A DNA stretch of 64,000 bases from Methanobacteriota archaeon (GCA_002720095.2 PBGP02000012.1:8701-72700); one strand, 5' to 3'; counted from the stretch's first letter, positions 15,579-25,797 are shown. Translations and numbers: made by a program. The notes: generated by a model not told the origin, from the letters alone.

Positions 15579-18554
15579 CTAAAGAGTTTTATTAAATATA
15601 ATTTGTAAAACTTGTTTCGAATCTTCGTATGAATCTTTTACGATTTTTATTAATATCAAAATGGGGTTATAATTCACTTCTTGGGTGTGCACAAAATTCT
15701 TGTCTGGAAATTTGTACGAACTTAGTTTCATCGCATTTAATATCACTAATAATACTGAAAATTCATGTGCTAGTACATTTATCCAAATCTGATTGTTATT
15801 TCCAGATATTACGGAAATTACTAAAATTAAGCTAAGTGAAATTGATAGAATTAAGTTTTGAATAACAACAGATTTTGTTTTTCTAGATAATTCACATAAA
15901 GATGCTATCAGATCCGGTCTTTCAGAAGGTATCATCACATCTGCCGCATCAAGATTTATTTGTTCTTTATTGCCTACAGAGATACCTACGTCGGCCTTTG
16001 CCATTGCTGCAGCATCATTAAATCCATCTCCAGCCATAAGAGTAAAATGAGTATTCGAACGTTTTTCAATCCAATCAACCTTTTCTTCTGGACTTAAACC
16101 ACCTTTGCATATGTTCACAGGAATTCCCAAATCATTCGCAGTTTTATTTACAGATTTTTGGTTATCTCCACTCAGTAATTCTACTTTAATATCCAAATTA
16201 TTAAGATTTTTTATCAATATTGTAGAATTAGGGTTCAGGGAATCAGAATTGAACCCGAAAACTGCTACAGCATTATCGCCTTTGGCTAGTATGGAAATCC
16301 CTGTCAATTCACTGGCATCTAATTTTCCAATTAGTTCATTTGGAATTGCAATACCTTGTTCTTCAATCCATTGTTTATTTCCAATTGCCACATTTTCTTT
16401 ATTATATGTTCCGCGAATGCCTCCATTTTCATCACTTAAATCATTAATCAGATAAGGTGTGATTTTTTCCCCTTCACACTTGTCTATTATTGCTGAAGCA
16501 TATGGGTGATTTGAAGACAGTTCCAGTCCTGCAGAAATGCCTAATACAGTTTTTATTCTAGTACCTTTGGTCAAAAAAATTTCGGTAACCTGTGGTTTAC
16601 CTGCCGTTAAAGTTCCAGTTTTATCTAATAGAGCTAAATTTACCTTGGCTATTTTTTCTAAAACATCACCTCCTTTTGCAATAATGCCTTTGTTAGATGC
16701 CATTGAAATTGATATTGCATGCGGAATTGGAGAACAAATCAGCAATGCACACGGGCAAGCAGTTACCCACAATAGTAAAACAATCCTAAGTCTATCATTG
16801 TCTCCGATTACCGTCTCTGGTATAATGAGTGCAATAAATATCGAACCAAATAGTACTAAAGGTACCCATACGTTAGTAAATATTTCTAGCATTGAATGAA
16901 TTCTTGTGGGTGCCTCTTGATATTTTTTAGTTGTATTAATTAATTCATTAAGACGAGTATTCTCTCCAGTAGAAGATGTCTCAATAATAACAGGGCCTTT
17001 AGTCAATACTAAGCCAGCTTCTACAAAATCTCCTTTAGATAGTTTTTGTGGTAATGATTCACCTGTAAGCGCTGATTTATCAACTAATCCACTACCAGAT
17101 AGGATAAATCCGTCCACTGGAATTATTTCACCAGTTCTTACTTCCACTCGATCTCCTACATTGACTAACCCTACTGGTACTTTATTTTTCAATTCTTTTT
17201 TTGTAAGAAATTTGTCAGATTCTAATCCAATTTTTATTTGATTAATGTTAACAATTTTTGAAACATTTTTACCAACTATTCGAGCTTCATTAGGTATTCT
17301 GTTAAGTCCACCTTGCATTGACTCTCTAGCTTTTCGTATTGCAGAATTTTCTAAATTATTTGCCAATGCTATTAAGACTACGATTAGTAAGGCTTCAAAC
17401 CATGCTTGAAGCAAAACAGCACCAAAAACTGCCATCGAAATTAAAACTTCAAAACCTAGCTGTGATTGTTTTAAACTCTCTAATGATTTAATCCTTAACT
17501 GCCTCGAACTAAATATAATTGCTGGAAGCGCAATCAAGTAAAGTAAATGCGATTTAACAGAATTTAAATCTACATTTTGCTCTTGAAGAAACTGTAATAA
17601 GAAAATTACAGGTAGAAAGAATAATCCGACAATTCCTTCCAATAATTGTCTCTGATCTGGGCGTAAACCCCATTCACCTCCTCTTTCTTTTAATTCAATT
17701 TTCTGGCCAAATAATTCAGTAATCGATTTTTGAAACTCTTTTACTATTTGGCTATTAACTTTAGTTGGAAGTCTTATAAAAATTATATCAGCTTCCACCC
17801 TACTTTCGATAACTCCTGGTTGATGGTTTAAAATTTTGATTAAATTATTTCCATTTGTCGATAATCTACTAATGATATCCTTTGAACTAATGTCAGATAT
17901 CTCCCACCACTTAGTGTTGGGAGCATATCCTAAATCACAGAGTACAGTGTTAATTTTTGAAAGATTTTGAATTTCAATATCAATATCAAATTCTACTAGT
18001 CCTGTTGTGATTGAAACGGAGGTATTTTGAATTCCCTTAAGTGAGTTTAATGATTTTGTTATTTTTAGTGCACAATCTGGACAATCAATACCAAATACCT
18101 CCCATCCTATTCTCCACACGCCCCCTAGAGAATTTGATAAACCAGAGTCAATTCCTCCGTGTTCAATCTTTTTTGTATGGTTATCGTTAACTTCTCGGAG
18201 AATTTTTGAGTTATTAGAATCAACCACCAATGAAGTAATGTATAGAATCGGGGATAATGGAAAAATTATAATTGCAATGTAAAAATAATATCTGTAGGAA
18301 GTCTCAAAATACAACGGGTTTTCATAATTATTGTAAAAATAAACTACAAAACAAATACCACAAAATATAGATAATTTGAAAAATATATTTGAAAGATAAC
18401 CTAATGATTTAGCTAGTTCAAATTTTTTATCTTCGTTTTCGTCCTTTCCAATATCATTATACTTGGTAATATTCTCTTGTTTAATTAATTTAAGATCTCT
18501 ATGTTCAGCCGAATCTTCTAATAATAAAAATTCATTTTCATCAGACCCGCTCAT
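15579..18554 (-). CDS. P1B-type heavy-metal-transporting ATPase
   Basis: 991 residues, longer than usual (about 700-800). The first 150 residues are extra: an acidic tail and two membrane segments (about 58-75 and 89-112). An HMA metal-binding domain with CPDC at 158-161 follows, then a second HMA-like fold without cysteines (about 238-288). The ATPase core has actuator TGES (497-500), CPC in the membrane (600-602), phosphorylation site DKTGT (D644) and hinge GDGFNDAA. It pumps a soft metal ion such as copper, zinc or cadmium out of the cytoplasm. The final membrane motif HEFSVLLVILNAMKL resembles zinc/cobalt-type more than copper-type pumps, but specificity is open. A palindrome overlaps its promoter, and an ArsR-like regulator lies downstream. 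Confidence 0.9.
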   Translation of the reverse strand: MSGSDENEFLLLEDSAEHRDLKLIKQENITKYNDIGKDENEDKKFELAKSLGYLSNIFFKLSIFCGICFVVYFYNNYENPLYFETSYRYYFYIAIIIFPLSPILYITSLVVDSNNSKILREVNDNHTKKIEHGGIDSGLSNSLGGVWRIGWEVFGIDCPDCALKITKSLNSLKGIQNTSVSITTGLVEFDIDIEIQNLSKINTVLCDLGYAPNTKWWEISDISSKDIISRLSTNGNNLIKILNHQPGVIESRVEADIIFIRLPTKVNSQIVKEFQKSITELFGQKIELKERGGEWGLRPDQRQLLEGIVGLFFLPVIFLLQFLQEQNVDLNSVKSHLLYLIALPAIIFSSRQLRIKSLESLKQSQLGFEVLISMAVFGAVLLQAWFEALLIVVLIALANNLENSAIRKARESMQGGLNRIPNEARIVGKNVSKIVNINQIKIGLESDKFLTKKELKNKVPVGLVNVGDRVEVRTGEIIPVDGFILSGSGLVDKSALTGESLPQKLSKGDFVEAGLVLTKGPVIIETSSTGENTRLNELINTTKKYQEAPTRIHSMLEIFTNVWVPLVLFGSIFIALIIPETVIGDNDRLRIVLLLWVTACPCALLICSPIPHAISISMASNKGIIAKGGDVLEKIAKVNLALLDKTGTLTAGKPQVTEIFLTKGTRIKTVLGISAGLELSSNHPYASAIIDKCEGEKITPYLINDLSDENGGIRGTYNKENVAIGNKQWIEEQGIAIPNELIGKLDASELTGISILAKGDNAVAVFGFNSDSLNPNSTILIKNLNNLDIKVELLSGDNQKSVNKTANDLGIPVNICKGGLSPEEKVDWIEKRSNTHFTLMAGDGFNDAAAMAKADVGISVGNKEQINLDAADVMIPSERPDLIASLCELSRKTKSVVIQNLILSISLSLILVISVISGNNNQIWINVLAHEFSVLLVILNAMKLSSYKFPDKNFVHTQEVNYNPILILIKIVKDSYEDSKQVLQIIFNKTL

Positions 18555-18588
18555 ACTATTCCCAGTAAATACGGTTGCATGAATATTT

Positions 18589-18601
18589 CGATTTGAAATC
18601 G
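18589..18601. promoter_or_regulatory. Perfect 13-bp palindrome at the P-type ATPase promoter
   Basis: CGATTTGAAATCG is symmetric around its central base and touches the minus-strand TATA-like element (GAAATATTC, near 18581-18590). The TATA-like element lies about 30 bases before the ATG at 18554. A dimeric repressor bound here would block TBP. The ArsR-like protein encoded downstream is the obvious candidate. Confidence 0.4.
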
Positions 18602-18613
18602 TTTAATTAAAAG

Positions 18614-18643
18614 TTCAATTGAAGAATTAATTTTTCAATTGAT
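18614..18643. promoter_or_regulatory. Paired TTCAATTGA elements, 20 bp apart
   Basis: TTCAATTGAA (18614-18623) and TTCAATTGAT (18634-18643) are 20 bp apart and lie between the ATPase promoter and the end of tRNA-Leu. They match the pair at 825-854 in sequence and spacing. A related GTTTAATTAAA is at 18601-18611. They may be an operator for the ATPase gene. Confidence 0.35.
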
Positions 18644-18662
18644 TTATTAGATTAATTAGAGA

Positions 18663-18744
18663 TGCCGAGGGCAGGATTCGAACCTGCGAACCGCTAGGGA
18701 GAGGATCTTGAATCCCCCGGAGTTGACCGCTTTCCTACCTCGGC
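18663..18744 (-). tRNA. tRNA-Leu (CAA)
   Basis: The reverse complement folds into a class II tRNA. The acceptor is GCCGAGG with CCTCGGC. The anticodon stem is GGGGA/TCCTC around loop TTCAAGA (anticodon CAA). It has a long variable arm (TCCCTAGCGGTTC), T arm GCAGG-TTCGAAT-CCTGC and discriminator A. It is 82 bases without CCA and without an intron. Confidence 0.93.
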
Positions 18745-18833
18745 ACAATTACTAGTACGTGATTAACACTTTTCAGCCTTATGTTTACAATGAATCATTC
18801 TTAACCTGTAACGTTTCGTTAGTACTGATAGGG

Positions 18834-19721
18834 ATGAGTAAAGGCGACAGTTCTAGGCCTGGCATTGATTCAAATTTAGCAAAACAGCTTGAAGAAGAGC
18901 TTCATGCTGTACTGAGAAGGCAAATGAATAGTCGCAAACCAGTTCCATTTCCAAGAACTAACTTTTGGGATTTAATATCAGATCTGAGTAATTTTCTTGA
19001 GACGGAGGTAAATAGATTAGGAAAAGCCGAAGGATGGAGTTTAAGAACTCAAGCTGCTGCTAAAAGACAGTCTAACATTCGTAGAGCAACCTCTGAATTA
19101 GCAAGAAAGCGTTTAGTTTCACTGCTGGAGCATTCCACTACTAACTTATTTAATGCCAATCCGTTCCCAGGTGATTCATCAATAAAATCTCAAGAACTTC
19201 ATTCAATGGATTGGACAAGGCATGATCCAAGTGAAAGAGCCTTTTATTCGAGAATTGAAGAACTAATTAAAAAGTTCAAAAATGATATTAAATGGGAAAA
19301 AATTCAATTTGGTGTCTTAAGTGAATTTGACGAGGACACACTGAAAGTCACAATTGGTACCACTCAGCTTGATGAATTTACTGATGAAAAGATAACCGAA
19401 GACGGAACACCTGAATTATTATTTGTCGGTTCAGGGGATGATCAGGATTCTTTTGATGATTTAGTTGAAGATGATGAGGAAAGAATTGCTAAAGCTGAAA
19501 CATTCAGTGAATTCAACAACGAATCATTAGAATTAGATGAGAGAAATTCGGCTGTTACCAAAGAACTTCAAAGAATTAGAATAATAAAGACGAGTGATGA
19601 TGCTTTTTTAGATCCAAATGGTAATGATTTCTTATTGAATGTGGGTGACGTTCATCAAATAGAAGCATCATTTGCAAATATGTTGATTGAGTTCGGCTTT
19701 GCAGAATTAGCAAATCTTTAG
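18834..19721 (+). CDS. GINS-like replication factor subunit
   Basis: 295 residues from ATG 18834; an upstream in-frame GTG at 18759 would add 25 residues overlapping the tRNA-Leu promoter region. The last 50 residues ([16 protein letters not shown]...[25 protein letters not shown]) match the small B domain of archaeal GINS. The N-terminal 180 residues are helical like the A domain. GINS joins Cdc45/RecJ-like protein and MCM in the replicative helicase. Archaeal Gins51 is usually near 200 residues. Here a long acidic linker ([18 protein letters not shown] and following) separates A and B. It overlaps S10 by four bases at the convergent end. Confidence 0.65.
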   Translation: MSKGDSSRPGIDSNLAKQLEEELHAVLRRQMNSRKPVPFPRTNFWDLISDLSNFLETEVNRLGKAEGWSLRTQAAAKRQSNIRRATSELARKRLVSLLEHSTTNLFNANPFPGDSSIKSQELHSMDWTRHDPSERAFYSRIEELIKKFKNDIKWEKIQFGVLSEFDEDTLKVTIGTTQLDEFTDEKITEDGTPELLFVGSGDDQDSFDDLVEDDEERIAKAETFSEFNNESLELDERNSAVTKELQRIRIIKTSDDAFLDPNGNDFLLNVGDVHQIEASFANMLIEFGFAELANL

Positions 19722-20047
19722 ACTATACTTCTCATTGCGAGTTCAATACTTACAGAGTCTGGAATCGCAATTCTAGCAATTTGCCTCAAGGCAATCTCAT
19801 CTTTATTTGTGGCTAATTTAACTTCTAGAAGTCTTTTGTGGATCCTCATTTCCCAGTGGTCATATGTTTCACAACCTTCTCCATCTGGAGATTTTCTGCA
19901 CGGAACTACCAGTCTCTTAGTTGGAAGAGGAATTGGTCCTCTCATAGATACTCCTGCACTGTCACAGATTGTCTTAATGTGTGAACATACAGTATCAACG
20001 TCTTCATGATTTTCGCTGGTTAACTTGATTACAGTGACACTGGCCAT
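19718..20047 (-). CDS. rps10: Small-subunit ribosomal protein S10
   Basis: 109 residues of archaeal/eukaryotic S10 (uS10) type: [19 protein letters not shown], then [10 protein letters not shown] and [13 protein letters not shown], which are the tRNA-path and 16S contacts. It follows the EF-1alpha gene after 22 bases on the same strand, the standard archaeal order. The stop codon overlaps the end of the convergent GINS gene by four bases. Confidence 0.96.
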   Translation of the reverse strand: MASVTVIKLTSENHEDVDTVCSHIKTICDSAGVSMRGPIPLPTKRLVVPCRKSPDGEGCETYDHWEMRIHKRLLEVKLATNKDEIALRQIARIAIPDSVSIELAMRSIV

Positions 20048-20069
20048 TCCATACCACCTAAATCATAAA

Positions 20070-21350
20070 TCATTTCTTTTGTATTGCAATACACATTCCT
20101 GCAGCCACAGTTTTACCCATGTCTCGGATAGCAAATCTGCATAATTCAGGGAAATCATCTTTTGTTTCGATTGCCATAGGTTTAGTTGGTTGGAACTTCA
20201 CTGTAGCAGCATCTCCAGTCTTCAAGAATGATGGGGTTGACCCATCCTTCAGATTTTTCATTAATTCTACAAATTTTACAGCTACTTGGCTGGTGTGACA
20301 GTGAAATACTGGTGTGTAACCTACAGATATAGCCTTAGGAATATCCATGATTTGTATATTTCCAACAAAGGTTTCATCGTGTCTTACATATACTGGAGCT
20401 TTATCAGTATATCCTGCAACATCTCCTCTCCTTATATCAGTCACTGACAATCCTCGAACGTTAAAACCAACATTATCCCCTGGTTCTGCTTTATCAACTA
20501 TTGTGTGATGCATCTCAATGGATTTAACTTCTGCACTTTTACCGCTTGGGTTAAAAACAACAGTTTTTCCAGAGTTTAGTGTTCCAGTTTCAACTTTTCC
20601 TACAGGAACTGTTCCAATTCCGCCAATTTTATATACATCTTGAATAGGTAATCTCAATGGTTTGTCGATTGGTTTTGGAGGCATACTTACATTGTCTATT
20701 GCTTCGAAAAGTGTTGGACCAGAATACCATGGTGTATTTTCTGACTTGTGGAAAATGTTATCGCCATTCAACGAGGAACAAGGAATCATTGGGACATCAG
20801 CAGGATTAAAACCTGCAATTTTCAATAGATTACTTACTTCGTCGCATGCTTTTTTATATTTGTCCTCTGACCAATCAACACCAGAAATATCCATTTTATT
20901 AACATTAACGATCAATTGAGAAACACCGAGTACACGTGCTAAGAATGCATGTTCCTTGGTTTGAGCGTTAACTCCATCGTTGGCAGCGCATAATAGTACA
21001 GCTGCATCCGCTTGACTTGCTCCCGTAATCATGTTCTTAACGAAGTCTCTGTGTCCTGGTGCATCAATAATTGTCCAGTAGTAGTTTGGTGTGAAGAATT
21101 CTTTGTGAGCAACATCAATTGTTATCCCTCTCTCTCTCTCTTCTTTCAATCCATCCATAACATAAGCTAGACCAAAACCCGCTTTTCCTTGTTCACTAGC
21201 CAGTTTTTCATTTTTTTCAATTACGTGTTGTTCAATGTGACCACTGTCTAACAATAGACGTCCTACTGTTGTTGATTTTCCGTGGTCAACATGACCAATA
21301 AACACCATGTTTAGGTGCGTTTTACTTTTATCTTCCCATTGTGATGGCAT
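20070..21350 (-). CDS. tuf: Translation elongation factor EF-1alpha (aEF1A)
   Basis: 426 residues. A GTPase that brings aminoacyl-tRNA to the ribosome. Motifs are GHVDHGKST (G1), the switch region [27 protein letters not shown] (G3), NKMD (G4) and a C-terminal pair of beta barrels. ATG at 21350 follows AAGGAGTGA, and a TATA box lies at 21389-21396. S10 follows in the same transcript. A dominant promoter is expected for this abundant protein. Confidence 0.97.
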   Translation of the reverse strand: MPSQWEDKSKTHLNMVFIGHVDHGKSTTVGRLLLDSGHIEQHVIEKNEKLASEQGKAGFGLAYVMDGLKEERERGITIDVAHKEFFTPNYYWTIIDAPGHRDFVKNMITGASQADAAVLLCAANDGVNAQTKEHAFLARVLGVSQLIVNVNKMDISGVDWSEDKYKKACDEVSNLLKIAGFNPADVPMIPCSSLNGDNIFHKSENTPWYSGPTLFEAIDNVSMPPKPIDKPLRLPIQDVYKIGGIGTVPVGKVETGTLNSGKTVVFNPSGKSAEVKSIEMHHTIVDKAEPGDNVGFNVRGLSVTDIRRGDVAGYTDKAPVYVRHDETFVGNIQIMDIPKAISVGYTPVFHCHTSQVAVKFVELMKNLKDGSTPSFLKTGDAATVKFQPTKPMAIETKDDFPELCRFAIRDMGKTVAAGMCIAIQKK

Positions 21351-21388
21351 CTTTTATCACTCCTTAACAGGCAGTCCCACCATAAACC

Positions 21389-21396
21389 TATATATG
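21389..21396 (-). promoter_or_regulatory. TATA box of the EF-1alpha/S10 operon
   Basis: The minus strand reads CATATATA, about 40 bases before the EF-1alpha ATG. This leaves a short leader that carries the AAGGAGTGA ribosome binding site. Confidence 0.5.
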
Positions 21397-21417
21397 AAAG
21401 AAACTGATTAGGGGTTA

Positions 21418-22620
21418 TCATTTGAAAGTTAAACGGATCGTAAATTTGTCAATATTTGCTTGATTTTGTTCTTCATTAACTATCTGTACAGTCCAAGGAC
21501 CTGGATAATATTTCTTGACATGGTAACTACCGGAAATTTGTGTGAAAACGCAGAAGTCTTCGTCAGTATCACAATCAAAATTATTATTTCCTACACGCTG
21601 ATCATTAGTAGTACTTGATGTATTAATGATGTCATTCGGCTCTTTTGTTTTATTATAGACATAAATATCTAAATTCTGATCGGCTGCCAAACTTCCAAAA
21701 CTTGATCCATCTGGGTCTTTTTTAGGATATGTCAATTCAAAATCAGCTCTTTTTAGTTTGTTCTCGGATGGAGAATCATCATAGACAGTAGTGAATTCAA
21801 ATTCTATGATACCAGGACTGTTTGATGTATTTCTTTCAACAACTAAATCGCTCCATTCACCTACATAATTGACATATACCATTACTACGTCAGTATCTGT
21901 AAGACCCTGATCGTCAGTTACAGTGAGTTGAATTTCCCACTTTCCTGGAGATTTATCTTTCCATGTGTATATTTCTCCCGTAGCATCAATATCATTAGCA
22001 GAATCACCATCCCCATCAGCATCAAAATTTACATCAAGATCCCATTCATACTTTGACAGATAATGATTTGGGTCTTCGTGCTCGCTTAGTGAAGCATCGA
22101 GAATTACATCTATCTCGGCATCGATTTCTCTATTGTTACTTTCCTTTTCTTCGCAGATGAAGTAGAGATAAAATTCTCTAGAAGATTCCGATGTTTCCTC
22201 TCCATTACAGTCTTCAACCCCCATTCTAGACCCCGCATTTGCTTCTGGACGAATAGAATCTTTTGGTATAACCTCAATTTCTACAGTTTTGGTCTGGCTG
22301 AATTGTCCGTCTTCAACAGTTAAAGTAACGATATATGTCCCCTCGATGTTGTATTCCCAAGTAACTTCACTCCCAGATTCTTCTCTTTGTATGCCATCAC
22401 TACTGTCGAAGTCCCATAAAAAAACTAAAGAATCTCCGTCTCTGTCTATTGTAGCACTTGCATCAAAAGTTATTGTTTCATCTGCTTTTATTGCTCCAGA
22501 GGGACTTACTTTCATTGAAATTTCTGGTGGTTGATTAGATGCGAATGTCTCGGTACAACCCGAAAACATCACACTAACCATTGTCAAGATTATAAATACA
22601 GAAATGCTCTTACCATTCAT
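21418..22620 (-). CDS. Secreted lipoprotein with PKD domains
   Basis: 400 residues. The signal peptide ends in a lipobox (MFSGC), so the mature protein should be lipid-anchored outside. Two PKD-type beta-sandwich domains follow: PPEISMKVSP...LVFLWDFD...YIVTLTVEDG, and a second with YEWDLDVNFDADGDGD...WEIQLTVTDDQG. The second carries an Asp-rich loop. A last domain ends PGPWTVQIVN, reminiscent of a proprotein-convertase P-like or CBM-like sandwich. No enzyme motif is visible. It is probably a cell-surface adhesion or binding protein. It stands alone, 68 bases before the EF-1alpha gene. Confidence 0.75.
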   Translation of the reverse strand: MNGKSISVFIILTMVSVMFSGCTETFASNQPPEISMKVSPSGAIKADETITFDASATIDRDGDSLVFLWDFDSSDGIQREESGSEVTWEYNIEGTYIVTLTVEDGQFSQTKTVEIEVIPKDSIRPEANAGSRMGVEDCNGEETSESSREFYLYFICEEKESNNREIDAEIDVILDASLSEHEDPNHYLSKYEWDLDVNFDADGDGDSANDIDATGEIYTWKDKSPGKWEIQLTVTDDQGLTDTDVVMVYVNYVGEWSDLVVERNTSNSPGIIEFEFTTVYDDSPSENKLKRADFELTYPKKDPDGSSFGSLAADQNLDIYVYNKTKEPNDIINTSSTTNDQRVGNNNFDCDTDEDFCVFTQISGSYHVKKYYPGPWTVQIVNEEQNQANIDKFTIRLTFK

Positions 22621-22696
22621 TTAATCACTACTCTCTAAAATTACATCCCACAATAAACCTTCGATTAATTGGTTATCTTTTATTATTAGGTTTAAA

Positions 22697-24115
22697 TTAC
22701 ATTTGTATTGATTTAATTTCTAAAAATTCCTCTAAACCATGAATTCCTAATTCTCTACCATTTCCAGACATTTTATACCCTCCAAATGGAGCATTTACGT
22801 TAAAATGCCCTCCATTCACACTGACTTGTCCCGTTTTCATTTGTTTTGCAAAGTTTATTGCTTTTTCTTTATCATTAGACCATACTGCTCCCGAAAGTCC
22901 ATAAATTGAATCATTAGCTAGAAGTAACGCTTCATCTTCATTTTCGTACGTAGCGATGACTAAGACAGGCCCGAATATTTCTTCCTTCCATATCGTCATA
23001 TTTGTTTTAATATCCGTGAATACAGTTGGTTTTACGAAGAAACCAGTGTCCAAGTGTTCAGGCATGCCTAATCCACCTGCAATTAGTTTACCACCTTCTT
23101 CAATACCAGTTTTAATGTATTCAGTCACACTGTGTTGTTGTTTTGAACTGACCATTGGACCGCATTTAGTTTTTTCATCCATGGGATCTCCTGTAGAATA
23201 TCTGCTAACTCGTTCGACAATAATATCACTAATTTCTTTACTTAATTTCTTAGGAATGATTAATCTCGTGAGAGCTGAACATGTTTGCCCTGAATTCTGA
23301 AAACATCCATTAATAGCCATTTTTGCGACAATTTGAGGATTACAGTCTTCTAGAGCTACGTTCGCACTTTTTCCACCCAACTCTAAAGTTACTCTCTTGA
23401 TTGAGTCTGATGCAGCCCTACTAACATTTTTTCCTGCGTCTGTCGATCCAGTGAATGAGATCATGTCTATTCCCGGATGTTTTGCAAGATATTCACCAAT
23501 TTCAGCACCATGTCCACTTACTAAGTTGAATACACCAGGAGGCAAATCAATTTCATCAATAATTTCAGCTAGAATAAATGCATTCAAAGGTGCTTCTTTG
23601 CTTGGTTTTAATATCATTGTGCATCCAGCAGCTATCGCTGGAGCAACTTTTCCAATAATTTGATGCAAAGGAAAGTTCCAAGGTGTTATGAACGCACAAA
23701 CTCCTATGGGTTCTTTAACAATTAATGAATTTCTAACGTTCTCCTCCCATTCATATGTTTCTAATATTTTGGCATATGACCTTGAAACGACTCTAGGTGT
23801 GCCTACCATTGCCATTCTACTGTATTCAATTGGTGTGCCAACTTCTGATGTAATGGTTTTGGCCAATAGTTCTGTCTTTTCTTTGATTTTTTGAGATAGC
23901 AGGTTTAACTTTTCAATACGGTCTTCAATACTGCTTTTAGACCAAATTTTAAATGCATTTGTTGCCGCATGGACAGCATCATCAACATCAGATTTACTCC
24001 CGACAGGAATTTTTCCGACTATTTTTTCGTTAGTTGGATTAATCACCTCAATAACAGATTCGCTAGTAGCATCGACCCACTTACCGTTAATATACAACTT
24101 ATCATGTACTTGCAT
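22697..24115 (-). CDS. NAD(P)-dependent aldehyde dehydrogenase
   Basis: About 472 residues from the ATG at 24115; a start at 24121 (MIMQ) or the longer frame to 24151 is less likely because that would overlap the preceding gene's end. The motifs are complete: TPWNFPL, KPSKEAPL, FTGSTDAG, general base Glu in LELGGKSANV, nucleophile Cys in NSGQTCSA, and EEIFGPVL. The family oxidises aldehydes to acids; the substrate is not predictable here. A TATA-like AAATATTTAA lies about 20-25 bases before the start, so the transcript may be nearly leaderless. Confidence 0.9.
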   Translation of the reverse strand: MQVHDKLYINGKWVDATSESVIEVINPTNEKIVGKIPVGSKSDVDDAVHAATNAFKIWSKSSIEDRIEKLNLLSQKIKEKTELLAKTITSEVGTPIEYSRMAMVGTPRVVSRSYAKILETYEWEENVRNSLIVKEPIGVCAFITPWNFPLHQIIGKVAPAIAAGCTMILKPSKEAPLNAFILAEIIDEIDLPPGVFNLVSGHGAEIGEYLAKHPGIDMISFTGSTDAGKNVSRAASDSIKRVTLELGGKSANVALEDCNPQIVAKMAINGCFQNSGQTCSALTRLIIPKKLSKEISDIIVERVSRYSTGDPMDEKTKCGPMVSSKQQHSVTEYIKTGIEEGGKLIAGGLGMPEHLDTGFFVKPTVFTDIKTNMTIWKEEIFGPVLVIATYENEDEALLLANDSIYGLSGAVWSNDKEKAINFAKQMKTGQVSVNGGHFNVNAPFGGYKMSGNGRELGIHGLEEFLEIKSIQM

Positions 24116-24151
24116 AATCATTGCGAACAAGGTTAAATATTTGAGTCTCAC

Positions 24152-24505
24152 TTAATTCAATATCAGTTTAAAATTTTCTGGTGGTCTTCCAATTATGGTG
24201 AAATTTTCAGAATTAAGCAATGGCCTCTCCATTAATTTTGGGTATTTTTGAATTAATTTTATAATCTCTTTCTTATCATTTAGGGTTTGAGTATCGATCT
24301 TGAGTTCTTTGAATAATTTTTCTTTAGTCCGTATTAATAACATTGGGTTCTCAGGAAATAGATTTACAATTTTTGTTATTTCTGAGTAAGAAATTGGCTC
24401 CTTCATGTATAGTTTTGTTTCAAATTCGATATTGTTATCTTCAAGTATTTTTTTACCTTGTCTGGATTTTGAACAATTGGGATTATGATATAGCTTTAAA
24501 CTCAT
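24152..24505 (-). CDS. ArsC/Spx-family thioredoxin-fold protein (arsenate reductase-like)
   Basis: 117 residues, the usual length. It starts with LKLYHNPNCSKSRQ, where the single Cys sits as in glutaredoxin-dependent arsenate reductases (HNP.C..SR). It has the conserved ERPLL segment and ends in GRPPENF like the YfgD subfamily. Family members reduce arsenate or have unclear redox roles. It lies between serS (eight bases upstream) and the aldehyde dehydrogenase, all on one strand. No arsenite pump or ars regulator is adjacent, so arsenate as the true substrate is uncertain. Confidence 0.85.
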   Translation of the reverse strand: MSLKLYHNPNCSKSRQGKKILEDNNIEFETKLYMKEPISYSEITKIVNLFPENPMLLIRTKEKLFKELKIDTQTLNDKKEIIKLIQKYPKLMERPLLNSENFTIIGRPPENFKLILN

Positions 24506-24513
24506 TCTAACAC

Positions 24514-25797
24514 CTAAATGATTGTCGGCTCAATAATTTTTTGACCGTTCATATATGCTTGTAAAACTTTAGGAATATTTACTCTACCGTCTTCCAATTG
24601 ATATTGTTCCATAATTGCCACCAGTGCTCGGCTTGTAGCAACAGCTGTAGAATTTAATGTATGAACTGATGAATTTCCATCTGGAGTTCTAAATCTCATT
24701 CTTAGCCTGTTAGCTTGATAATCAGTACAATTTGAGCAAGACACTATCTCCTTGTATTCACCAGGTCCTGGTAACCATGCTTCAAGATCATATTTTCTAC
24801 TTGCCACCGTTCCCATATCACCAGTACAAATATTCACTACACGATAATGTATCCCTAATGAATTCCATAACTCAATGCAATTCTCAAGCATTTCCTCATG
24901 AAAATTCCATGAATCATCAGGGTGACTAATAATAATTTGCTCGATTTTTGTGAATTGATGTACTCTCCAAATTCCTTTATCAGATTGTCCGTGTGCTCCA
25001 ACCTCTCTTCTAAAACAAGGTGAAACTCCTACTAGTTTAATAGGAAGAATGCTAGGTTCAATAATCTCGTCCATATACATAGCTGTTAAGGGATGTTCAC
25101 TCGTAGCAATCATATAATATCCATCAGGTTGGACACCATACATAACGGTTTCAAAATCACCTAGATCAGTGACTCCTTCATACGCTTTGCGATTCATCAT
25201 TGTTGGAGGATGAATCAATGTATATTCTTTTTTTAGCATAAAATCAACAGTATATGATTGTAGTGCCATTTCTAATCTAGCTAAGTCACCCTTAAGGAAA
25301 TAAAAACGGCTTCCAGTAATTTTCGCAGCTCTTGGTAATTCAGCCCATTTATTAATTTCTAATAGCTCATTGTGTGTTCTTGGAGAAAAAGAAAACTCGG
25401 GTTTTTTTCCGAATTCGGAATGAAGAGTATTACTTTTTTCATCATCTCCAATTGGTACTTCATTGTGCAAAATATTCGGAATTGTCATTCGGATTGCATC
25501 TCTTTTTTCAATCAGCTGATTAGCGGTATAATCTAAATCCTCGATTTTTGTACCTAGATCTTTGACTTCAGCCAGTAATTTTTTCATTTCTTCGCTATTG
25601 CCAGCTTTTTTCGCATTAGAAATTAATTTTGCTGCATCATTTCTCTTTTTTCTTGCTAAGCTCTGATCGAAAACAGCTCTTCTCCATTCTTCATCTAATT
25701 GTATGACTTTGTCAATTTTATTATGGGGTATTTTTCTTTTATCATGGTCCGCCCTAATTACGCTATCATTATCTCTAAATTCGCTGATGTCTAACAT
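24514..25797 (-). CDS. serS: Seryl-tRNA synthetase
   Basis: 427 residues of the common (bacterial-type) SerRS, not the rare methanogen type. The N-terminal arm is a long coiled coil (RRAVFDQSLARKKRN onward) that grips the tRNA variable arm. The class II core has motif 2 in PCFRREVGAHG and motif 3 in NSTAVATSRALVAI. It charges tRNA-Ser with serine. It heads a same-strand set with the ArsC-like gene. Confidence 0.96.
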   Translation of the reverse strand: MLDISEFRDNDSVIRADHDKRKIPHNKIDKVIQLDEEWRRAVFDQSLARKKRNDAAKLISNAKKAGNSEEMKKLLAEVKDLGTKIEDLDYTANQLIEKRDAIRMTIPNILHNEVPIGDDEKSNTLHSEFGKKPEFSFSPRTHNELLEINKWAELPRAAKITGSRFYFLKGDLARLEMALQSYTVDFMLKKEYTLIHPPTMMNRKAYEGVTDLGDFETVMYGVQPDGYYMIATSEHPLTAMYMDEIIEPSILPIKLVGVSPCFRREVGAHGQSDKGIWRVHQFTKIEQIIISHPDDSWNFHEEMLENCIELWNSLGIHYRVVNICTGDMGTVASRKYDLEAWLPGPGEYKEIVSCSNCTDYQANRLRMRFRTPDGNSSVHTLNSTAVATSRALVAIMEQYQLEDGRVNIPKVLQAYMNGQKIIEPTII

